DNA of 64,000 nucleotides, taken from Sphingomonas ginsenosidivorax (GTDB taxonomy: Bacteria > Pseudomonadota > Alphaproteobacteria > Sphingomonadales > Sphingomonadaceae). Under the pieces are notes generated by a model, which saw only the letters and a list, made by a program, of their open reading frames with translations, ran no database searches and had not been told where the DNA came from. Numbering within the stretch: position 1 is the stretch's first letter; each line of letters opens with the position of its first letter. Position numbers and translations under genes: made by a program. The stretch is from assembly GCF_007995065.1 (NCBI RefSeq), contig NZ_VOQR01000001.1:685001-749000 (forward strand). Reading direction: 5' to 3'. Shown here piece after piece: positions 43,004 through 51,462 of the stretch.

Positions 43004-44569
43004 CTATTTGGAACGGCGGACGAGCGTGGCGATATCGCCGAGCCGGAACGCGCCAGTGAGTAATGTGGCGACCGCATAGACGACCCCGCCGGTCGTCACC
43101 AGCACGACCATCGCGCCCCAACGCTCGACGCTGGTGCCGGTCACGAACGGCTGAAACAGGTCGTTCAGGAAGAACATAACCCCGCCCATGATCAACGCGG
43201 CGACGAGCAGCCGCCAGGTGCGGCGCACAAGCCGCGCGTCGGCGGTGAAATGCCCGCGGGCGACGAGCGTGCGATAGAGCAGCGCGACGTTGACCGTGCT
43301 GGCGATCGCGGTGGCCAGCGGCGGACCCATGTGACCGAGCGGCTTGATCAAGGCGAGGTTGAGCCCGAGGTTCACGACCATCGACAGCGTCGCATAGCGG
43401 ACCGGCGTCTTCGTGTCCGACCGTGCATAATAGCCCGGCGTCAGCACCTTCACGAGGATGTAAGAAGGGAGGCCGATCGAGAAGGCGGCGAGCGCCTGCG
43501 CGGTGAACAGGCTGTCCTGCGCGGAAAAATGGCCATGCTGGAACAGCGCGCCGACGATCGGCCCGCCGCACACAATCAGCGCGACGGTCGCCGGCAGCGT
43601 CAGGAACAGCGCGAGCTCCATCCCGCGGTTCTGCGTCGTCATCGCCTGCGCGTCCTCGCCGCGGCCGAGCTGGCGCGAGATCGTCGGAAGCAGCACGGTG
43701 CCGAGACCGATGCCGATCAGCCCCAGCGGCAGTTGGTTCAGCCGGTCGGCGAAATAGATGTACGACACCGATCCTGCGGGCAGCAGCGCGGCGGCGAGCG
43801 CGGTCGAGACGACGAGGTTGATCTGCACCGCGCCGGCGCCCGCCGCGGCGGGCCAGATCAGGCTCATCAGCTTCCTGACGTCCGGGTTCAGCTGCGGCCG
43901 CTTCAGGCGCAGGCGGATGCCGGACGTGCGGCACGCATAGATCAGCCAAAGCAGCTGCAGCGCACCCGAGACGGTGACCGCGATCGCCTGGTTGCGGGCG
44001 GTGAGCAGCGGCACATCCGCATGGAACAGCAGCAGCGCACCGATCAGCGTCGCGTTGAGCAGGATCGGCGCGGCGGCGTTGACCCAAAATTTGTGCAGCG
44101 AGTTGAGGATGCCGCCGAGTAGCGAGACGAGGCTGATGAGCAGCAGATAGGGCAGCGTCAGCCGCGACAGCTGCACGACGAACGCAAAGCGTTCATGCGG
44201 GATGCCGTTGAAGCCCAGCGTCAACAGCCAGGTGACGGGCCAGGCGGCGGCCTCGAGCAGCGCCGTCATGACGATCAGCGTCGGCAGCAAGACCGACAGC
44301 GCGTCCTCGGCGAACGCGATCCCGTCGGGCAGCCCTCGACCGTCCTTGGCGCCGACCTTCCGATTGAACATCGGGATGAACGCGGCGCTGAACGCGCCTT
44401 CGGCGAACAGCGCGCGGAACATGTTGGGCAGGCGGAACGCGATCAGGAACGCGTCCGACGCGAAACCCGCGCCCACGAACCGCGCAAACAGCGCGTCGCG
44501 GACCAGCCCCAGGACGCGGCTGGCGAGCGTCAGCCCGCCGACCGATCCCAGGGCTTTGGCAAGGTTCAT
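43004..44569 (-). CDS. murJ: Lipid II flippase MurJ
   Basis: A 521-residue MOP-superfamily flippase that moves lipid II across the inner membrane. About 14 helices are visible; conserved segments include [22 protein letters not shown] at the N-terminus, [18 protein letters not shown] with the essential Arg/Glu region, and [19 protein letters not shown] in the middle. It is essential in most bacteria. trpS follows after 11 bp. Confidence 0.96.
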   Translation of the reverse strand: MNLAKALGSVGGLTLASRVLGLVRDALFARFVGAGFASDAFLIAFRLPNMFRALFAEGAFSAAFIPMFNRKVGAKDGRGLPDGIAFAEDALSVLLPTLIVMTALLEAAAWPVTWLLTLGFNGIPHERFAFVVQLSRLTLPYLLLISLVSLLGGILNSLHKFWVNAAAPILLNATLIGALLLFHADVPLLTARNQAIAVTVSGALQLLWLIYACRTSGIRLRLKRPQLNPDVRKLMSLIWPAAAGAGAVQINLVVSTALAAALLPAGSVSYIYFADRLNQLPLGLIGIGLGTVLLPTISRQLGRGEDAQAMTTQNRGMELALFLTLPATVALIVCGGPIVGALFQHGHFSAQDSLFTAQALAAFSIGLPSYILVKVLTPGYYARSDTKTPVRYATLSMVVNLGLNLALIKPLGHMGPPLATAIASTVNVALLYRTLVARGHFTADARLVRRTWRLLVAALIMGGVMFFLNDLFQPFVTGTSVERWGAMVVLVTTGGVVYAVATLLTGAFRLGDIATLVRRSK

Positions 44570-44597
44570 GGATGAAGTCCGGGTTGGAGCGAAAGGC

Positions 44598-44720
44598 CGA
44601 TCCTCCCCCGCCAGGGGGGGCGCCGAAGGCGTCGGAGGGGGCGGACACGGAACGGATGTTGTCCTTGCCGCCCCCTTCGTCAGGCTGCGCCTGCCACCTC
44701 CCCCTGGCGTGGGAGGATCG
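44598..44720. repeat. 123-bp double-arm palindrome of CTCCCCCGCCAGGGG type
   Basis: The outer arms CGATCCTCCCCCGCCAGGGG (44598-44617) and its complement at 44701-44720 differ at one position in 20. Inside, GGCGCCGAAGGCGTCGGAGG with GGGCGG pairs imperfectly with CCGCCCCC...TTCGTCAGGCTGCGCC. The whole element can form one long stem. It fills the murJ-secB gap, where both genes are read on the reverse strand. Confidence 0.8.
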
Positions 44721-44728
44721 ACAGCGTG

Positions 44729-45238
44729 TTACGCCTGCCCGAAGTCCCCGACGTTCGGCTGCACGCCCTGCTCGGACTGCTGCAGATACAGCTGCGCGAA
44801 ATCGATCGGCTCGAGCAGCAGCGGCGGGAAGCCGCCGTCGCGGACCGCATCGCTGAGCACGCGGCGTGCGAACGGGAACAGCAGGCGCGGGGCCTCGCCC
44901 AGCAGGAAAGGCTGGACATGCTCGCCGGGGATGTTGCGCAGCCCGAACAACCCGGCATAGGACAGGTCGACGATGAACGCGACTTGGCCGTCGGTCTCGG
45001 CGCGGACGTCGATCTTCAGCACGACCTCGTGCACTTCGTCGCCGACCTGCGCCGCGCCGATGTTGAACTGCACGTCGATCGCGGGCGGGGTCGGGTTCTG
45101 ATAGACCGCAGGCGCGTTCGGGTTCTCGAACGACAGGTCCTTGATATACTGCGAGATCAGGCCCGCGGCCGGCGTGGTGTCCTCGCCGTTCGCGAATGCG
45201 GTATCGGCGGCGGTCACGCCATTGTCCTGGTCGTCCAT
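44729..45238 (-). CDS. secB: Protein-export chaperone SecB
   Basis: A 169-residue tetrameric cytoplasmic chaperone that keeps outer-membrane and periplasmic precursors unfolded and hands them to SecA. Conserved pieces are LISQYIKDLSFENPNAP, FIVDLSYAGLFGL, and PRLLFPFARRVLSDAVRDGGFPPLLLEPIDF. The first 20 residues are a variable, acidic extension, common in alphaproteobacteria. The gene is likely expressed from the promoter at 45308-45336. Confidence 0.97.
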   Translation of the reverse strand: MDDQDNGVTAADTAFANGEDTTPAAGLISQYIKDLSFENPNAPAVYQNPTPPAIDVQFNIGAAQVGDEVHEVVLKIDVRAETDGQVAFIVDLSYAGLFGLRNIPGEHVQPFLLGEAPRLLFPFARRVLSDAVRDGGFPPLLLEPIDFAQLYLQQSEQGVQPNVGDFGQA

Positions 45239-45307
45239 GTCGTCCTGTCCTTTGAAATGCGTAAGGACCGAAGCGGAGGGGTCGCGCGTTCGGGTCCGGT
45301 ACGATGG

Positions 45308-45336
45308 TCGCTAGCAGTGCGTGGCGGGCGTTTCAA
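45308..45336 (-). promoter_or_regulatory. Sigma-70-type promoter of secB
   Basis: On the reverse strand TTGAAA (45336-45331) and TAGCGA (45313-45308) are 17 bp apart, about 70 bp ahead of the secB ATG. Confidence 0.55.
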
Positions 45337-45347
45337 CGGGCGCCGCT

Positions 45348-45375
45348 TTGATTTGGCCCCCGCATGGCCTATGTT
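45348..45375 (+). promoter_or_regulatory. Candidate promoter of the Tim44-like gene
   Basis: TTGATT and TATGTT, 16 bp apart, end 22 bp before the TTG start. It is back-to-back with the secB promoter. Confidence 0.4.
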
Positions 45376-45397
45376 GGCCTGAAGATCGGAGGCTCGG

Positions 45398-46042
45398 TTG
45401 TTCTACGTAGTTCTTCTCGCGATGGTTGCAGGCTTTCTGGCGATGCGACTTTACAGCGTGCTCGGCAAGCGCACCGGCCACGAGCAACCCCTGCCGCGTG
45501 CGGCCGAGGAGCGTCCCGCGACGCTGTCGGTGCCGCGATCGGTGTCGCCGGTCGCCGAAGTGCGCGAGATCGCCAACCGCAACATCGAACCGCGCGCCGA
45601 ACCAGGCCTGCGCAGCATCGTCGCGGGCGAACCCGGCTTCGACGTGGGCCAGTTCCTCGAGGGCGCGCAGGCCGCGTACCGCATGGTCCTGGAAGCGTTC
45701 TGGACCGGCGACGAGGCGACGCTTGCTGAACTCGCCGAGGACGATGTCCGCGCCGCGTTCGTCGAGGCGATCGCCGCGCGCAACGCCGCGGGCGAGGTGC
45801 TCGACAACCGCCTCGTCACGATCGAGCGCGCGATCATCGCCGACGCGAGCCTGTCGGGTCGCGACGCGCGGATCACGGTCCGCTTCGATGCCGATATCGC
45901 CGCGATCACGCGCGATGCCGAGGGCAACGTGATCGCCGGGTCGATGACCGACGCCGTCGAGACGCACGACGTCTGGACCTTCGCGCGGACGTTGAAGAGC
46001 AACGATCCGAACTGGAAGCTCGCGGACACCGACGAGGCGTGA
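45398..46042 (+). CDS. Tim44-like domain protein (TimA-type)
   Basis: A 214-residue inner-membrane protein: one N-terminal helix (FYVVLLAMVAGFLAMRLY), a Pro/Glu/Arg-rich linker (about 25-75) and a C-terminal Tim44/NTF2-like domain starting FDVGQFLEGAQAAYRMVLEAFW and ending VWTFARTLKSNDPNWKLAD. This resembles the alphaproteobacterial relative of the mitochondrial import-motor anchor. Its bacterial job is poorly known. The start is TTG 45398, after GGAGG; it is next to secB in divergent orientation, so both concern protein traffic. Confidence 0.85.
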   Translation: MFYVVLLAMVAGFLAMRLYSVLGKRTGHEQPLPRAAEERPATLSVPRSVSPVAEVREIANRNIEPRAEPGLRSIVAGEPGFDVGQFLEGAQAAYRMVLEAFWTGDEATLAELAEDDVRAAFVEAIAARNAAGEVLDNRLVTIERAIIADASLSGRDARITVRFDADIAAITRDAEGNVIAGSMTDAVETHDVWTFARTLKSNDPNWKLADTDEA

Positions 46043-47355
46043 TGCGCAAACTGGGGGGAGTGGCGCTCGCGCTGATGGTCAGCGCGTGCGTCGGTGGCGT
46101 CGAGCCGCCGCGTACCGGCGTCGCACCGGTCGGCCGGCCACCCGATCCGGTCCGTGTCCATCCGACGCGCGATACGGGGGCCTCACCCAATATTCGCGGT
46201 ATCCAGTCGCCGGCGCGGATCGTCGGGGCCGTGCCGATGCTCGCGGCACCGGTGACGCCCGCGGTCGAGCCCGCGAATGCGGTAGCGGCCGGTGTCCTGC
46301 CGGGCCCCGCGATCGGCAGTCTCCCGATTACCGACATCCAAGCCGAGGCGGCATTGGCCGCGTTCGTGACGAGTTGCCCGGCGCTGCAGCGCCGTGTCGA
46401 CCAGTCGGGGCTGACGCGCGGCGCCGACTGGCAGCCGGCCTGCGCCGCTGCCGCGTCGGTGCCGCGTGGCGGGGCGCGCGCGTTCTTCGCGCAGTGGCTG
46501 GAGACGGTCCAGGTCGGCGACGGCAGGGCGTTCGCGACCGGCTATTACGAACCCGAGATCGCCGGCTCGCTGACGCGCCGCTCGGGTTACGAAGCGCCGG
46601 TCTATGGCCGGCCGGACGATCTGATCGACGTCGATCTCGGCGCATTCTCGACCAGCCTCAAGGGCAAGAAAATCCGTGGGCGCGTGCAGGGCAGCAATTT
46701 CGTGCCCTATTACGACCGCACTGCGATCGAGCAGGGGGCGCTTGCGAACAAGGCGCCGATCCTTGCCTGGGCGCGCGATCCGGTCGAACTCTTCTTCCTC
46801 CAGATCCAGGGGTCCGGGCGGCTGCGGCTGCCCGACGGCGAGATCCTGCGGATCGGCTATGCGACGCAGAACGGTCGCGACTATACCGGCATCGGCGCAC
46901 TGATGAAGGCGCGCGGGCTGCTCCAGCCGGGGCAGACGTCGATGCAGGGCATCGTCGCGTGGCTCCACGACCACCCGGTCGAAGGCCAGGCGATCATGCG
47001 CGAGAACAAGAGCTTCGTGTTCTTCCGCGAACTCGACGGCGCACCGCTGGGCGCACTCGGCCTGCCGGTCATCGGCCAGGTCAGCGCCGCCGCCGACGTG
47101 AAGTTCGTGCCGCTCGGCACGCCCGTTTTCCTGTCGCTCGACCGGCAGGATGCGAGCGGGCTGTGGGTGGCGCAGGACACCGGCGGCGCGATCAAGGGGA
47201 GCAACCGCTTCGACACCTTCTGGGGTGCGGGCGCCGCGGCGGAAGCGACCGCGGGCGGCATGGCCGGGCGCGGTACCGCGTTCTTGCTGCTGCCGGTCGG
47301 CACCGTCGCGCGGCTGAATGGAGCGCGATATGGCGGTCCGACCCCTCAACCCTGA
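46042..47355 (+). CDS. mltA: Membrane-bound lytic murein transglycosylase A (MltA)
   Basis: A 437-residue lipoprotein: signal MRKLGGVALALMVSACVGG with lipobox (VSAC). The MltA domain (about 160-320) contains GYYEPEIAGSLTRRSGYEAPVYG and FFLQIQGSGRL, followed by the 3D barrel with the catalytic Asp in QDTGGAIKGSNRFDTFWG. It cleaves peptidoglycan glycan strands to anhydromuropeptides at the outer membrane. Between the lipobox and the domain is a Val/Pro/Ala-rich linker of about 100 residues. The ATG overlaps the upstream stop by one base; GTG 46039 is an alternative. Confidence 0.94.
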   Translation: MRKLGGVALALMVSACVGGVEPPRTGVAPVGRPPDPVRVHPTRDTGASPNIRGIQSPARIVGAVPMLAAPVTPAVEPANAVAAGVLPGPAIGSLPITDIQAEAALAAFVTSCPALQRRVDQSGLTRGADWQPACAAAASVPRGGARAFFAQWLETVQVGDGRAFATGYYEPEIAGSLTRRSGYEAPVYGRPDDLIDVDLGAFSTSLKGKKIRGRVQGSNFVPYYDRTAIEQGALANKAPILAWARDPVELFFLQIQGSGRLRLPDGEILRIGYATQNGRDYTGIGALMKARGLLQPGQTSMQGIVAWLHDHPVEGQAIMRENKSFVFFRELDGAPLGALGLPVIGQVSAAADVKFVPLGTPVFLSLDRQDASGLWVAQDTGGAIKGSNRFDTFWGAGAAAEATAGGMAGRGTAFLLLPVGTVARLNGARYGGPTPQP

Positions 47356-47908
47356 CGAGGCCCAGCTCTGGGCTCGGGTGATGGCCACCGTGCGACCGAT
47401 GCGCGCGGTGAGCGTCGGCGCGCATATCCCCGAGAAGCCGGTCCCGGTGGGGAAGGCCGTCCCGCCGCCGCCCGCGCCGCTGCACGGCGTCAAGCCGATC
47501 GTGCGGACGCCGGTGCGGATGGCAGCGAAGCCCATGCCGCGCGCGTTGCCCCGGCCGATCACCGAAACCACGCTCGACGGCAGCTGGGACAAGAAGCTCG
47601 TCCGCGGCGCGGTCTATCCGGACAGCTCGATCGATCTCCACGGCCATACGCTCGCGTCCGCGCACGCCATGCTCGACGCTGGTTTAGGCAGGGCGATCGC
47701 GCGCGGAGACCGCGTGCTGCTGCTGGTCACGGGCAAGCCGCCACGACCCGAAAGCGAACGCCCGCACGCGCGCGGCGCGATCCGTGCAGCGGTGGCGGAC
47801 TGGCTGGCCGGGTCGCGTCATGCCGATGCGATCGCCGCGGTCCGCGGCGCGCATCCGCGGCACGGCGGGCAGGGCGCGCTCTACATCATCCTGCGCCGCG
47901 AACGGTAA
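47330..47908 (+). CDS. Smr/MutS2-C domain protein
   Basis: A 192-residue protein with a Pro/Val-rich N-terminal half and a C-terminal Smr domain: DLHGHTLASAHAML (LDxHG-like motif), ARGDRVLLLVTGK, the SERPHARGAIRAAVADWL segment and the HGGQGALYIILRR end. Smr domains are nucleases acting on RNA or DNA. The start ATG at 47330 has GGAG 6 bp upstream and lies inside the 3' end of mltA. Tim44-mltA-smr looks like one operon. Confidence 0.88.
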   Translation: MAVRPLNPDEAQLWARVMATVRPMRAVSVGAHIPEKPVPVGKAVPPPPAPLHGVKPIVRTPVRMAAKPMPRALPRPITETTLDGSWDKKLVRGAVYPDSSIDLHGHTLASAHAMLDAGLGRAIARGDRVLLLVTGKPPRPESERPHARGAIRAAVADWLAGSRHADAIAAVRGAHPRHGGQGALYIILRRER

Positions 47909-48006
47909 CCCGTCCGGCGCTGCAACCAAAAGTTGACGCGGCAAAAGACCAAAGGCTTCGCAATCCCTATCAAGCTGGTGGACATTCGGTCCGTCAGGAG
48001 GAGGCG

Positions 48007-48897
48007 ATGCGTCGAACAGCGACCGGGACGATGGAATGGCCGACGATCGCGCTCGCGGCGCTGATCTATGGCGGGTGGCTGGCGGTCACGGCGTGGCATA
48101 CGGCGATCCCGACCCCGTTGCTCGTGCTGGCCGGCGGTTGGCTGCTGGCCTGGCAGGGGTCGCTGCAGCATGAAACGATCCACGGTCACCCGACCGGTAT
48201 CCGCCCCATCGACGACGCGATCGGCTTCGTGCCGCTGGCGCTGTGGCTGCCCTACCGGCTTTACCGCCGCAGCCATCTCGCGCATCATGGTGCGGCGGTC
48301 ATCACCGACCCGCGGCACGACCCCGAATCGCGGTACCGGGTGCCGCTCGGACGGCTCGCCGCGATCCCCGCGCGGCTGCAGGCGACGTTGCTCGGCCAGA
48401 TGCTGTTCGGACCGCCGATCGCGGTCGCGCGGTTCGCGATCGGCGAGGGCGCGCGGCTGGTCCGTGAACCGCGGCGCGTGCTGCGCGACTGGACGCCGCA
48501 TCTGGCCGGCGTGGCGATCCTGTTCGGCTGGCTGCATCATGTCGGGCTCGGGATCGGCACGTACTGCGCCTGCTTCGTCTATCCCGGCATGGCGCTGACG
48601 ATGCTGCGATCCTATGCCGAACACCGTGCCGATCTGGTCAGCCCCGCGCGCGCGGCGTCGGTCGAGCGCGGCGGGATGTTCGCGCTGCTGTTCCTCAACA
48701 ACAATCTCCACGCTGCGCATCACGAACGGCCGCGGCTCGCCTGGTACGCGTTGCCGGCCTATCACCGCCGACACCGCGCGCGGTTCGCGGGCAGCGGATC
48801 GCCGATCTACCGCGGCTATGGCGACATCGTCCGTCGCTTCGCGTTCCGCCCCCACGACGCCATCGTGCACCCCGGCTTTCGCGGGGTCCCGATGTGA
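48007..48897 (+). CDS. Fatty acid desaturase family protein
   Basis: A 296-residue membrane di-iron enzyme with the three histidine boxes HETIHGH, HLAHH and HAAHH, and helices at about 14-55, 65-80 and 165-200. It is smaller than the desaturase at 5656 and belongs to a different branch. It heads a four-gene unit in which every gene begins with GTG overlapping the previous stop, which ties it to a PhnD-like protein, a serine acetyltransferase and an amidotransferase. The substrate is unknown; carotenoid ketolase-type or lipid hydroxylase activity cannot be excluded. AGGAGGAGG upstream of ATG 48007 is a strong ribosome-binding site. Confidence 0.82.
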   Translation: MRRTATGTMEWPTIALAALIYGGWLAVTAWHTAIPTPLLVLAGGWLLAWQGSLQHETIHGHPTGIRPIDDAIGFVPLALWLPYRLYRRSHLAHHGAAVITDPRHDPESRYRVPLGRLAAIPARLQATLLGQMLFGPPIAVARFAIGEGARLVREPRRVLRDWTPHLAGVAILFGWLHHVGLGIGTYCACFVYPGMALTMLRSYAEHRADLVSPARAASVERGGMFALLFLNNNLHAAHHERPRLAWYALPAYHRRHRARFAGSGSPIYRGYGDIVRRFAFRPHDAIVHPGFRGVPM

Positions 48898-49703
48898 AGC
48901 GCGTCGCGACGCTCGGCATGTACGACCACCCCGCGCAGCACGCCGCGAACGACCGGCTGTGGGGCGAGATCGCGCGGATCCTGCGGGCGCGGGGTGTCGC
49001 GGACGTGCCCGACCGCCTGGATCGGACGCGCGACGTCCACGCGATCTGGCGCGATCCGGCGTTGCTGTTCGGCCAGGCCTGCGGCTATCCGCTGCTTGCC
49101 GACCGCGCGCTTTCGCTGCGCGTGCTCGCGCTGCCGGTCTATGACGCACCGGCGTGTGGCCGTGCGACGCATGCCAGCCTGCTGGTTGCGCGGGCCGACG
49201 ACGGGCGGGACTCGCTCGCGGCCTATCGGGGCACGCGCGCGGCGATCAACGACAGGCTGTCGAACACAGGCATGAACCTGTTCCGGGCCACGCTGGCGCC
49301 GATCGTAGGGGAGGGCACGTTCTTTGCGGACGTCATCCAGACCGGCGCGCACCGCGCAAGCGTCGTCGCGGTCGGCGCGGGCGCGGCCGACCTCGCCGCG
49401 ATCGACGGCGTGACCTATGCCGCGCTCGACCGGTTCGAGCCCGCGCTGACCGCCAAGCTGAAGATCGTCGCGCGAAGCCCGGAGTCTCCGACGCTGCCCT
49501 TCGTCACCGCGGCGGCGACCAGCATCGAGACCGTGGCCGCGCTGCGCATCGCGCTCGACCTCGTCATGGCCGATCCCGGCCTGGCCGACGCCCGCGCTGC
49601 GCTGTTCCTCGCGGGCCATGAGCCAGCAAGCGCGGCGGCGCTGGCGCCGATCGCCGCGATCGAGGCAACCGCGACTGCCGCCGGCTACCCTGTACTAGCG
49701 TGA
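48894..49703 (+). CDS. PhnD-like phosphate/phosphonate-binding-fold protein, cytoplasmic
   Basis: A 269-residue type-2 periplasmic-binding fold protein with the PhnD look: GTRAAINDRLSNTGMNLFR, then TGAHRASVVAVGAGAADLAAIDGVTYAAL. Unlike transporter components it has no signal peptide and no ABC ATPase or permease nearby, so it is probably a cytoplasmic enzyme or sensor built on this fold rather than an uptake protein. GTG 48894 overlaps the desaturase stop by 4 bp (GTGA). Confidence 0.75.
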   Translation: MKRVATLGMYDHPAQHAANDRLWGEIARILRARGVADVPDRLDRTRDVHAIWRDPALLFGQACGYPLLADRALSLRVLALPVYDAPACGRATHASLLVARADDGRDSLAAYRGTRAAINDRLSNTGMNLFRATLAPIVGEGTFFADVIQTGAHRASVVAVGAGAADLAAIDGVTYAALDRFEPALTAKLKIVARSPESPTLPFVTAAATSIETVAALRIALDLVMADPGLADARAALFLAGHEPASAAALAPIAAIEATATAAGYPVLA

Positions 49704-50659
49704 GGATTTCGACCGTGCCCCAACCGACCGAGCCGATCGATCTCGCCGCGACGATCGACGAACTGCGCGCCGCGCGCCTTGCCTGGCGGGACGAGGCCGG
49801 CAGCCGCTACAGCGTCGGGCGGTTTCCGTCGCGCGACGGGGTCGCCCGCGCCGTCGAGGATCTCGTCGCCGCATTGTTCCCGGGGCGGCTCGGTGCCTTC
49901 ATTGGTCCGGCCGAGCGCGAGGACGCGTTTGTCGAGACGCGACTGCGCACCGCGCTGGACGGGCTGCAGCGCCAGATCGAGAGCGAGTTCGCCTATTGGC
50001 AGGAGGATGCGATCCTCGCGTTCGACGTCAGCCAGGCGGCGATGATCGTGCGGCTGTTCTGTGCCGAACTGGCGCCGATCCGCGACAGCGTCGACGCCGA
50101 TGTCCGCGCGGCTTTCCTCGGCGATCCGGCAGCGCGCAGCGAGGACGAGATCCTGATCTGCTATCCCGGCATCGTCGCGATCCTGCACCACCGGATCGCG
50201 CACGCGCTGTACGGGCTGGGCGCGCCGATCGTCGCGCGGATCATCTCGGAACTCGCCAACAGCCGGACCGGGATCGACATCCATCCGGGCGCGACGATCG
50301 GGCGCAGCGTGTTCATCGACCATGGCACCGGCGTGGTGATCGGCGAGACCGCAATCATCGGCGACCGGGTCCAGCTGTATCAGCACGTCACGCTCGGCGC
50401 GCGCAGTCCGCTCGGCGTCACCGGCATGAGCCCGCGCGAGCGGCTCGCGCGGCATCCGATCGTGGAGGACGACGTCGTGATCTATGCCGGCGCGACCATC
50501 CTGGGGCGGGTCACGATCGGGCGCGGCGCGACGATCGGCGGGAATGTCTGGCTGCTCGAAGACGTGCCCGCGGGCAGCGTCGTCGCGCAACCGACCGCGG
50601 CGATCCTGGCCGGCGACGCCGCGATCGACCTGCACGAGACGCTGCGAGGGCGGCCGTGA
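49700..50659 (+). CDS. Serine O-acetyltransferase, EpsC/SrpH-like
   Basis: A 319-residue left-handed beta-helix acetyltransferase. The catalytic hexapeptide region has IDIHPGATIGRSVFIDHGTG followed by VVIGETAIIGDRV and HPIVEDDVVIYAGATILG; the N-terminal 160 residues are helical. The family makes O-acetyl-L-serine from serine and acetyl-CoA. Since a biosynthetic CysE is usually elsewhere in sphingomonads, this copy may serve the operon-specific pathway. GTG 49700 overlaps the preceding stop by 4 bp; GTG 49715 is an alternative start. Confidence 0.85.
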   Translation: MRISTVPQPTEPIDLAATIDELRAARLAWRDEAGSRYSVGRFPSRDGVARAVEDLVAALFPGRLGAFIGPAEREDAFVETRLRTALDGLQRQIESEFAYWQEDAILAFDVSQAAMIVRLFCAELAPIRDSVDADVRAAFLGDPAARSEDEILICYPGIVAILHHRIAHALYGLGAPIVARIISELANSRTGIDIHPGATIGRSVFIDHGTGVVIGETAIIGDRVQLYQHVTLGARSPLGVTGMSPRERLARHPIVEDDVVIYAGATILGRVTIGRGATIGGNVWLLEDVPAGSVVAQPTAAILAGDAAIDLHETLRGRP

Positions 50660-51426
50660 GGCGCTTCGCCTGCTGCCGCGAGGCCGATGGCCCGGTGAAG
50701 CCGGTGATCGGCGTGCTGTGCTGCAACGAGGTCGCCGACCGGCCGATCCAGGCAGTCGCGACCCGGTTCGTAGCCCCCCTGGTCCGCTATGCCGGTGCCA
50801 CCGTGCTGCTCGTCCCCGCGGTCGCCGACGCGATCGACGTGCGGTCGCTTGCCGGTCGGCTGGACGGCCTGCTGCTGACCGGATCGCGGTCCAACGTCGC
50901 CGGCGCGCGCTACGGCGGGGTCGATGCCACCGACGATGCGCTCGACCTCGACCGCGACGCGGTCGCCTTGGAACTGGGCGGCCGGATGATCGACGCCGGC
51001 AAGTCTGTGTTCGGGATCTGCCGAGGGCTGCAGGAACTGAACGTGCTGTTCGGCGGTACGCTGACCGCGACGCTCGCCGACGGCCATCATCGTCCGACGG
51101 CGGACGAGACCGCGTATGAATCGCTGTTCGATCATGTCCACGACGTGACGCTCAATCCCGGTGGGCTGTTGGCGGCCGCGATCGCCGAGCCTCGAGTCTC
51201 AGTGACGTCGGTGCACCGGCAAGGCATCGACCGGCTCGGCGACGGTCTGTCGGTCGAGGCGCTGTCGGCGTCGGACGGCCTGATCGAGGCGTTTTCGGCG
51301 CGGCCCTGCGGCGGCGACGTGCTCGCCGTGCAGTGGCATCCCGAATGGGATGTCGCCGACAGCGCACCCAGCCGTAGTTTTTTCTCGTTGATCGGACGCT
51401 CGCTCGGGTCGAACGCAAACACATGA
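50656..51426 (+). CDS. Class I glutamine amidotransferase / gamma-glutamyl hydrolase (PuuD-like)
   Basis: A 256-residue peptidase C26-type enzyme that would hydrolyse a gamma-glutamyl amide bond. The triad is visible: Cys122 in FGICRGLQELNV, and His and Glu in VQWHPEWD. LLLTGSRSNVAGARYGG is the oxyanion-strand region. It is most like gamma-glutamyl-GABA hydrolases and suggests that the operon product or intermediate carries a gamma-glutamyl group. GTG 50656 overlaps the preceding stop by 4 bp like its neighbours; GTG 50695 (MKPVIGVLCCN) is also plausible by homology. Confidence 0.85.
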   Translation: MRRFACCREADGPVKPVIGVLCCNEVADRPIQAVATRFVAPLVRYAGATVLLVPAVADAIDVRSLAGRLDGLLLTGSRSNVAGARYGGVDATDDALDLDRDAVALELGGRMIDAGKSVFGICRGLQELNVLFGGTLTATLADGHHRPTADETAYESLFDHVHDVTLNPGGLLAAAIAEPRVSVTSVHRQGIDRLGDGLSVEALSASDGLIEAFSARPCGGDVLAVQWHPEWDVADSAPSRSFFSLIGRSLGSNANT

Positions 51427-51462
51427 TCGCCGCAGAGCGATAACGAACCAGGGACCAGTATC

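Noticed and set aside
41973..44087. A fused trpS frame extending through murJ
   Set aside because: The upstream half is out of phase with murJ and has no recognisable sequence; trpS has a standard start at 42992.
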